From Phaeovulum veldkampii DSM 11550 (GTDB taxonomy: Bacteria; Pseudomonadota; Alphaproteobacteria; Rhodobacterales; Rhodobacteraceae): a stretch of 55,025 nucleotides of DNA. This document shows positions 50,501 to 55,025 of this stretch, piece after piece (position 1 is the stretch's first letter; every line of letters begins with the position of its first letter). The stretch lies in contig NZ_PZKF01000021.1 in the NCBI RefSeq assembly GCF_003034995.1, forward strand, positions 1 through 55,025. Reading direction: 5' to 3'. Position numbers and translations under genes: made by a program. The notes under the pieces are model-generated. The model was given only the letters and a program-made list of their open reading frames with translations. It searched no databases and had not been told where the DNA came from.

Positions 50501-51475
50501 ACGCCGACGGTATTCGGTGCACCCGACATCGTGCTGCTGGACCTGCCACAGTTGCGTGAGGATCAACCTGCGCATAGGCCCATGATCGCAGCGCATGCCA
50601 AACCGTGGCCAGGCGAAATCGCGGTCTACCGCAGTGCCGCGACCGACGGCTTCACACTGTTGACCACCTTCAGCTCGCGGGCGCGCATGGGTGTGCTGGC
50701 TGAGGATTTCTACGCTGGACCTGTGTCGCGCTTTGATCTGGGCAATGCACTGGTGGTCGATCTCTATTCCGGCACGCTGGAGAGCGTCACGGACATTGCC
50801 TTGCTCGGTGGGGCCAACGCGCTGGCTGTCGAGACCGGCGCTGAGCAATGGGAAATTGTCCAGGCGGGCACGGCCGAACTGATCGCACTTGGGCGATACA
50901 GGCTGACGCGCCTGCTGCGCGGCCAGCGCGGAACAGAAGGTGCCATCGTCGGCACGGTGCCGACCGGCGCGCGGGTGGTCGTGCTGGACACGGCCGTGGC
51001 GCCCTTGCCGATTTCCGAAGCCGATCTGGGTCTGCCATGGAACTGGCGCATCGGCCCGGCATCGCGCCCGGCCAGCGACGAAACCTTTGTTGCCACCACC
51101 TTCACGCCCGAGGGCGCTGGACTGCGGCCGTTTTCGGTGGCCCATGTCGAGCAACCATGGCGCATCGCCCGCAGCCCGGGCGATCTGACCATCCGCTGGA
51201 CGCGGCGGTCCCGGTCGCTGGCTGCTGACACTTGGGGCGCTGGCGATGTGCCCTTGGCCGAGGACAGTGAAGCCTATGAGGTGGACATCCTCGACGGAGC
51301 AACTCGTAAGAGAACCTTACAAGTTGCCACGACCAGCGCCCTCTACACCGCCGCCCAGCAGACCGCCGATTGGGGCGCACCGCTCGGGCCTGGCCAATCC
51401 CTATCGATCCGCATCTTCCAGCTCTCGGCTCTGATTGGCCGGGGCGCTGGGCGATCCGTCACCCTCACCTTCTGA
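47504..51475 (+). CDS. baseplate multidomain protein (GTA gp15-like 'megatron')
   Basis: A 1323-residue protein matching the GTA TIM-barrel/host specificity protein. The start is Gly/Ala-rich and hydrophobic (LGAVGSAIGGAFGGAILGFS), followed by SLRITSSTEGAVIPRLFGRM. About residues 430-760 form a glycoside-hydrolase-like TIM barrel (HYAHLCKAAGGVDAFLIGSE; WFTELGCPAIDRGTNQPNVF). The phage tail hub domains follow (LRITVDTTR-type blocks) and a C-terminal fibronectin-like end. It should bind and breach the cell surface. Confidence 0.94.
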   Translation: MATLVLGAVGSAIGGAFGGAILGFSGAAIGGFIGSTIGSVVDNWIVSSLAPAQRIEGARLDSLRITSSTEGAVIPRLFGRMRIGGNIIWATDFREEVNTTSQGGGKGSGPKVTTTEYLYYASFAVALCEGEITGIGRVWADGKAMDMTGVTWRWYPGDEVQSPDPFISAKMGAANTPAYRGTAYVVFEELNLSAFGNRLPQISFEVFRPLADPDTAEGLVKAVTMIPASGEFTYATAPVKKSNGSGGATVAENLNAITDTADIVVALDRLQSLAPAVESVSLVVAWFGNDLRAGNCNVRPGVEVDTKTTTPSAWVVNGVARADAFLVSRDAEDRPVYGGTPADFAVVQAIQEMKARGLRVTLYPFLLLDVPPGNTKPNPYSANAATSGQPTFPWRGRITCSPAAGFAGSVDKTATAATQVAALFGTATPANFSVSGTTVSWTGPVGEWSLRRMILHYAHLCKAAGGVDAFLIGSEMPGLTTIRSGASTYPAVTAFKSLAADVRAILGVGPKIGYAADWSEYFGHHPADGSGDVFFHLDPLWSDANINFIGIDNYMPLSDWRDGFDHADAALAPAIYDREYLQSNITGGEGFDWFYADALDRTAQNRTPITDGAAAKPWVFRFKDLRAWWQNPHFNRPGGAESGTPTAWVPQSKPVWFTELGCPAIDRGTNQPNVFFDPKSSESFTPYFSRGWRDDAIQRAYLEASFLFWGTSANNPVSSVYGNRMVHMPECAAWTWDARPYPFFPELTDVWTDGPNWRLGHWLTGRLGAVSLAALVRHLCLRAGMPAELIDVSGLWGAVEGYVISALEAPRASISTLARHFGFDAVESEGRIKFLMRGRIAGATITPDGMVAPASAQGDVMELTRAQETELPQALKWQVARADEDYDAAQVEARRITVDTTRIASESFPMAIPPEEAERRCRRALMEAWIGRESAVFRLPPSRLALDPCDVILLDHDGRLTEMRLVSIADSDLRSVDAVRQDRAVYDLPPGEPRPASLSTPTVFGAPDIVLLDLPQLREDQPAHRPMIAAHAKPWPGEIAVYRSAATDGFTLLTTFSSRARMGVLAEDFYAGPVSRFDLGNALVVDLYSGTLESVTDIALLGGANALAVETGAEQWEIVQAGTAELIALGRYRLTRLLRGQRGTEGAIVGTVPTGARVVVLDTAVAPLPISEADLGLPWNWRIGPASRPASDETFVATTFTPEGAGLRPFSVAHVEQPWRIARSPGDLTIRWTRRSRSLAADTWGAGDVPLAEDSEAYEVDILDGATRKRTLQVATTSALYTAAQQTADWGAPLGPGQSLSIRIFQLSALIGRGAGRSVTLTF

Positions 51476-51501
51476 AAGCGCACCCCCAGAAAGACCGAAA
51501 A

Positions 51502-53463
51502 ATGTCCGACATCACCACCCATCTGCTGTTGCCCTACATCCTGGCATCGCAGGCACAGAAGCATGTCACCCATAACGAAGCGCTGCGCCTGCTGGATGCC
51601 ATGGTCCAGCTGTCAGTCCTCGACCGAACACGCACCGCCCCACCCGTCAGCCCGACCGATGGCGACCGGCATATCGTGGCATCAGGCGCGACAGGTCTGT
51701 GGTTGGGTTGGGATTTGAACGTCGCCTTCTGGGTCGATGGCGTCTGGATGCGCCTGGTGCCACGCCCGGGTTGGCTGGCTTGGATTGCCGCAGAACAGAC
51801 CTTTGTCGTCTGGAATGGGTCGGCCTGGGATCTGGTCGGTGAACCGGTGGATGTGTCGGATGCCGTCTTCAGTCTGGTGAACGACGCCGATCCGACCAAG
51901 AAGGCGTTGTTCTCCCTCTCGGGCCTCACCACCGGCACGACCCGGACCTTCGCCCTGCCGAACACCTCGTCGGAACTGGCGATCCTTGCGGGCACGCAGA
52001 CCTTTTCCGGCAACAAGACCTTCTCCGGTTCGCTGACCGCATCGGGCGCGGTGTCCATCAGTGGCACGCTGACCGCCTCGGGCACGGTCACGGTTTCCGG
52101 CGCAGCAGCCTCGATCGGCACGGCGATCACCGCTGCAACCTATGGAATGGGGACTGGGGTCAATCCAACCGGCGTGACCAAGACCCTGAACCTCGGCACC
52201 GGCGGCGCATCCGGATCGACCACGGTCGTCAACATCGGGTCAGCCACAGCAGGCGCAGGCGGCACGACGGTCGTAAACACGCCGACGGTCACCTTCGCCA
52301 ATGCCGTCACGCAGGTCGGCATGCCCCAAGCCAACCTCACCGCGCAGCTTCTCGGGCTCGGCGGGGCGACGGCCGACAGTTACAACCGGGTTTCGGTCAA
52401 CACCCCGGCGCTCCTGTTCAACAATGCCGGGGCCGGGATCGAGGCCACCGTCAATAAGGCCGCCGCCGGGAACGATGCGGCCTTTGCGTTCAAGACCGGC
52501 TTCTCTGCGCGGGCCTTGTTCGGCCTGCTGGGCAGTGACGATTTCAGCGTCAAGGTCAGCCCGGACGGCTCAGCCTTCATCGAGGCTGTGAAAATCGACC
52601 GCACCAATGGCAGGGTCGAACTGCCTGAACCGCTGGTGCTGCCCGCGCATGACGCAGCCCCCGCGCCACCGCCAGCCGGGCGGATCGCGCTTTATGGCCG
52701 CAATCGTGCCGGAACGGGCTGGGTCGATGTTCAGCGCCCCTCGGGCCGCCATTTCCCGTTGCAACCGCATTTCGGGGTCAACCGGGTGGCCACCTGGTCG
52801 CCGTCAGTCAGCACCACCGTGACGACCGACGGCATGCCGCGCACCGCTGTCGGCACCGTGGCTACGCCGACGCTGGCCACCACCGGCCTTGCCGCCAGCA
52901 TCCGCCGCTGGCGCGTCACCAGTGCCGCGACCGCCAATGCCGCCGCCGAAGAACGCTCGGCAGGCTGGGTCTGCTGGCGCGGCAATGCCGCGGGTCTGGG
53001 AGGGTGGAACTACGTGAACCGGCTGTCGCTGACCACGCTGCAGGCGACGGGGATGGGGTTCTTCGGCCTCTATGGATCGGTGGCGGCGCTGGCGACCACC
53101 CTTACGCTGGCCACCGTGGTGAACTGCATTGGCATCGGGTTCCAGCGCGGGACGCACACCAACTGGCAACTGGTCCACAACGATGGCACCGGCGCTCCGA
53201 CCCTGATCGACCTCGGGGCCAGTTTCCCTGTGGCCAGCCTGACGAATGTGCTGACGCTCTACATCGCCGCCACGCCGAACGGGTCCGACATCGGCCTGCG
53301 GTTGGTCGAGGAGGTCAGCGGCGCGGCGGTCGAGTTTACCATCACCACCGACATGCCCGCTGCCACCCAACTGCTCAGTCCGCGCAACTACATGAACAAC
53401 GGCGCGACAGCCGCCGCCGTCGCCTACGACTGCGCGGGCGTCTACCTCGAGACAGATTACTAA
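51502..53463 (+). CDS. DUF2793 tail fibre-like protein
   Basis: A 653-residue protein from ATG 51502. The first 110 residues are DUF2793 (ILASQAQKHVTHNEALRLLD; VWMRLVPRPGWLAWIAAEQT). Residues about 165-300 are a repetitive Thr/Gly/Ser beta region (SGSLTASGAVSISGTLTASG; TVTVSGAAAS), as in trimeric fibres. The C-terminal 200 residues look globular and probably bind the host receptor. Position after the megatron gene supports a fibre role. Confidence 0.88.
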   Translation: MSDITTHLLLPYILASQAQKHVTHNEALRLLDAMVQLSVLDRTRTAPPVSPTDGDRHIVASGATGLWLGWDLNVAFWVDGVWMRLVPRPGWLAWIAAEQTFVVWNGSAWDLVGEPVDVSDAVFSLVNDADPTKKALFSLSGLTTGTTRTFALPNTSSELAILAGTQTFSGNKTFSGSLTASGAVSISGTLTASGTVTVSGAAASIGTAITAATYGMGTGVNPTGVTKTLNLGTGGASGSTTVVNIGSATAGAGGTTVVNTPTVTFANAVTQVGMPQANLTAQLLGLGGATADSYNRVSVNTPALLFNNAGAGIEATVNKAAAGNDAAFAFKTGFSARALFGLLGSDDFSVKVSPDGSAFIEAVKIDRTNGRVELPEPLVLPAHDAAPAPPPAGRIALYGRNRAGTGWVDVQRPSGRHFPLQPHFGVNRVATWSPSVSTTVTTDGMPRTAVGTVATPTLATTGLAASIRRWRVTSAATANAAAEERSAGWVCWRGNAAGLGGWNYVNRLSLTTLQATGMGFFGLYGSVAALATTLTLATVVNCIGIGFQRGTHTNWQLVHNDGTGAPTLIDLGASFPVASLTNVLTLYIAATPNGSDIGLRLVEEVSGAAVEFTITTDMPAATQLLSPRNYMNNGATAAAVAYDCAGVYLETDY

Positions 53464-53474
53464 AGGATATCAAC

Positions 53475-53783
53475 ATGACAGAACGAACGACCCTCCTGCA
53501 GGAGGTCGGCCAGGCCTTCCGCGACAATGGCTTGACTGCCGCCATCACCGCGCTGGTCGGCGGTTGCCTTGCCGTTGCCGCCACAGTGACGAGGAAGGCA
53601 TTCACCAACGAGGCGATGCTGGAGCGCCTCGACCGCGAACTGCTCCTTGAACGCGAGCGGATCGACAAACAGCGTGCCGAAGACCGCAAAGCCGATGCTG
53701 ACCGGCTGGAGCGGATTGAGACCGACATTCGCGCGATGCGCGACGTGATGTTCGAGGCCTTCCAGCGCGGCCGCACCGACTGA
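53475..53783 (+). CDS. holin-like membrane protein
   Basis: A 102-residue protein with one transmembrane helix near residues 20-38 (LTAAITALVGGCLAVAATV) and a long charged coiled coil (ERLDRELLLERERIDKQRAE). Size, position before the endolysin gene and topology suit a holin or a holin-associated protein; a single helix makes this less than certain. AAAGGA precedes the ATG. Confidence 0.65.
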   Translation: MTERTTLLQEVGQAFRDNGLTAAITALVGGCLAVAATVTRKAFTNEAMLERLDRELLLERERIDKQRAEDRKADADRLERIETDIRAMRDVMFEAFQRGRTD

Positions 53784-53811
53784 CCAAGCCACCAACCATC
53801 CTTCCCACCCC

Positions 53812-53833
53812 ACCCGCCCTCGAGGCGGGTTTT
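53812..53833 (+). terminator. terminator-like hairpin before endolysin gene
   Basis: CCCGCC-CTCGA-GGCGGG followed by TTTT, 29 bp after the holin-like gene and 18 bp before the next ATG. It may attenuate rather than stop late transcription, since lysis genes follow. Confidence 0.55.
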
Positions 53834-53851
53834 GCATTTCTGGAGACCATC

Positions 53852-54526
53852 ATGCCGACCACGACCTATGCCCACTTCCGCGACGTGCCCGAAAGCGCCT
53901 GGCGCTGGCCCAGCTTTTCCCCGGCCGAGATCGCCTGCCGCGGCACCGGCGCGATCAAGATCAACACCGAGGCCATGGACAAGCTGCAAGCCCTGCGCAA
54001 CCGCTTCGGCAAGCCGCTGATCGTGCGCTCCGGCTATCGCAGTCCCAGCCATAACAGGGCGGTTGGAGGGGCCCCGGCCTCGAAACACATGCTTGGCACG
54101 GCGTTCGACATCGCCATGTCGAACCATGATCCGGTGGCTTTTGCCGAGGCCGCCCGCGCCGTAGGCTTTCTCGGTTTCGGCACGTATCCCCGGTCGGGTT
54201 TCATGCACATCGACCTCGGGCCTGCGCGCGGCTGGGGCGAGCCGTTCCCCATTCGCGCAACGCCCTTTGTGCCGGAGGTGGCCCCCGCCCGTGAAGTCTT
54301 GGCCGACAGCCGCACCCTCAAAGGCGGTGGGGCGGCAGGCATCGCAACTGTCGGCGCCGCTGGTGTCGAAGTCGCGCAGGAAGTCCTGGCGGAAACCCAA
54401 TCCGCCATCCTGCCCCTGGTGCCCTATCTCGACACCCTGCGCTGGGTCTTCATCGCTGTGGCGCTGATCGGCATCGCCGTCGCCATCCACGCCCGGATCG
54501 ATGACTGGAAGCGGGGCCAGCGATGA
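53852..54526 (+). CDS. M15-type peptidase with C-terminal membrane anchor (endolysin)
   Basis: A 224-residue protein. Residues 1-135 are an M15A peptidase domain: VRSGYRSPSHNRAVGGAPAS, then KHMLGTAFDIAM (H79, D86 zinc ligands) and GFMHIDLGPARGWG (third ligand His). It would cut peptidoglycan crosslinks. Near the C-terminus is a transmembrane helix (WVFIAVALIGIAVAIHA) followed by a basic tail, unusual for a soluble endolysin and suggesting membrane retention until lysis. Confidence 0.9.
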   Translation: MPTTTYAHFRDVPESAWRWPSFSPAEIACRGTGAIKINTEAMDKLQALRNRFGKPLIVRSGYRSPSHNRAVGGAPASKHMLGTAFDIAMSNHDPVAFAEAARAVGFLGFGTYPRSGFMHIDLGPARGWGEPFPIRATPFVPEVAPAREVLADSRTLKGGGAAGIATVGAAGVEVAQEVLAETQSAILPLVPYLDTLRWVFIAVALIGIAVAIHARIDDWKRGQR

Positions 54527-54777
54527 CAGGCTGGATCACCGCATTCCTCGCCAGCGGCCCGGCGCGCAAAGCGCTGGGCCTGCTGCTGATCGCCCTCACC
54601 ATCGCCTTGTTCGTCCTGAACCTCCGCCGCGCCGGTGAACGCGCCGGGCGGCTTGCCGAGCGCCTTTCAACATCGGAGAGAACCCATGAAATCCAACGCC
54701 ATATGCTGGACGCCGCGACCCGCCGCCCTGCTGATCGTGATGCTTTGGCTCAGCGCATGCGGAATGCGCGGTTCTGA
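54523..54777 (+). CDS. inner-membrane spanin (Rz-like)
   Basis: An 84-residue protein with an N-terminal transmembrane helix (ALGLLLIALTIALFVLNL) followed by a charged coiled-coil region (RAGERAGRLAERLSTSERTH). This is i-spanin architecture. A lipoprotein gene begins inside it in another frame, the hallmark of Rz/Rz1 pairs. It overlaps the endolysin stop by four bases. Confidence 0.8.
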   Translation: MTGWITAFLASGPARKALGLLLIALTIALFVLNLRRAGERAGRLAERLSTSERTHEIQRHMLDAATRRPADRDALAQRMRNARF

Positions 54778-54931
54778 GGCCCGGACACTCTGCCCACCTG
54801 TGGTGGAATACAGCGCTGCTGATCAGAGCCGAGCGGCCGACGAGGTCGAGGCGCTTCCGGAAGGGGCGGTCATCATTCGGATGCTCGGCGATTACGCTGT
54901 TCTGCGTGATCAAGCGCGGGCGTGCCGGTGA
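54686..54931 (+). CDS. outer-membrane spanin lipoprotein (Rz1-like)
   Basis: An 81-residue lipoprotein from ATG 54686 with GGAG upstream. The signal peptide ends in the lipobox LSAC (PAALLIVMLWLSACGMRGSE). The mature part is short, though less Pro-rich than lambda Rz1. It starts within the i-spanin gene in a different frame (92-bp overlap) and ends beyond it. Together they should fuse inner and outer membranes at lysis. Confidence 0.8.
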   Translation: MKSNAICWTPRPAALLIVMLWLSACGMRGSEARTLCPPVVEYSAADQSRAADEVEALPEGAVIIRMLGDYAVLRDQARACR

Positions 54932-55025
54932 AATCTACACCGGGTACCAGCCCACGGGTACCGCCGTCCGCGTAAACTTCGGCACATCGCCTGGCCCGGT
55001 TTACAGACGCATGACTCGACGAAGC
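54906..55025 (+). CDS. possible start of a further gene (partial)
   Basis: From GTG 54906 a frame runs open to the window end, reading (M)IKRGRAGEIYTGYQPTGTAV, then RVNFGTSPGPVYRRMTRRS. It overlaps the end of the spanin gene. No family is recognised from 40 residues and no good ribosome binding site precedes it; the true start, if any, could be ATG 55011. Confidence 0.2.
   Translation, partial: MIKRGRAGEIYTGYQPTGTAVRVNFGTSPGPVYRRMTRRS

Overview
The window is GC-rich DNA, most likely from an alphaproteobacterium of the Rhodobacteraceae type (Rhodobacter/Paracoccus relatives). This is an inference from the tail genes, which resemble the Rhodobacter gene transfer agent (GTA) gp12-gp15 set, from the small phage proteins and from codon/GC style; no housekeeping gene is present to place it more exactly. 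Almost everything here is mobile: two site-specific integration events marked by tRNA 3' fragments, an IS66-family insertion sequence, several toxin-antitoxin loci and one large prophage with two defence-like gene clusters.

Region by region. (1) 1-2400: right end of one integrative element, with a tyrosine integrase (767-2065, minus), a cluster of TGTCAC repeats upstream of it, and the 3' part of a tRNA-Asn (2348-2396). (2) 2400-7500: patchwork of phage-like small genes (minus), an N-terminally clipped AbiEi-like gene, a ParDE toxin-antitoxin pair, and a complete IS66 element (4652-7370) with an 8-bp target duplication inserted two codons before the end of the toxin gene. (3) 7474-7570: a terminator plus the 3' half of a tRNA-Met on the minus strand, read as the left boundary of the prophage island that fills the rest of the window; the intact tRNA-Met would lie beyond the right edge. 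(4) 7611-11075: a minus-strand operon of a DUF262 protein, a HEPN-family putative RNase and a protein of unknown function, a candidate defence cargo next to the attachment end. (5) 11538-16569: integrase and early genes (small HTH protein, VRR-NUC nuclease, winged-helix replication protein carrying repeated dyads that look like an internal replication origin). (6) 16628-26087: a defence island with vsr (divergent) and a five-gene plus-strand run: 5-methylcytosine methyltransferase, GHKL/MORC-like ATPase, Z1-domain helicase-like ATPase, PD-(D/E)XK nuclease and AIPR protein. (7) 26545-31228: two tandem ParB-methyltransferase fusions, an HNH endonuclease and three small minus-strand genes. (8) 31345-38722: lambda-type packaging and head genes (terminase, gpW, portal, S49 protease with a nested scaffold, decoration protein, capsid protein). 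(9) 38719-53463: siphovirus tail genes of the GTA type, interrupted by a minus-strand toxin-antitoxin pair and a SEC-C gene, and including a tail chaperone gene with a canonical -1 frameshift site. (10) 53475-54931: lysis genes (holin-like, M15 endolysin-like, overlapping spanin pair).

The prophage looks complete in its late genes and may be functional. The strongest candidates for a second look are the Dcm-MORC-Z1-PD-(D/E)XK-AIPR operon, the DUF262-HEPN-unknown operon, the dyads inside the replication gene, the repeated dyads and the 63-bp inverted repeat beside the integrase, and the precise IS66 insertion in the toxin gene.
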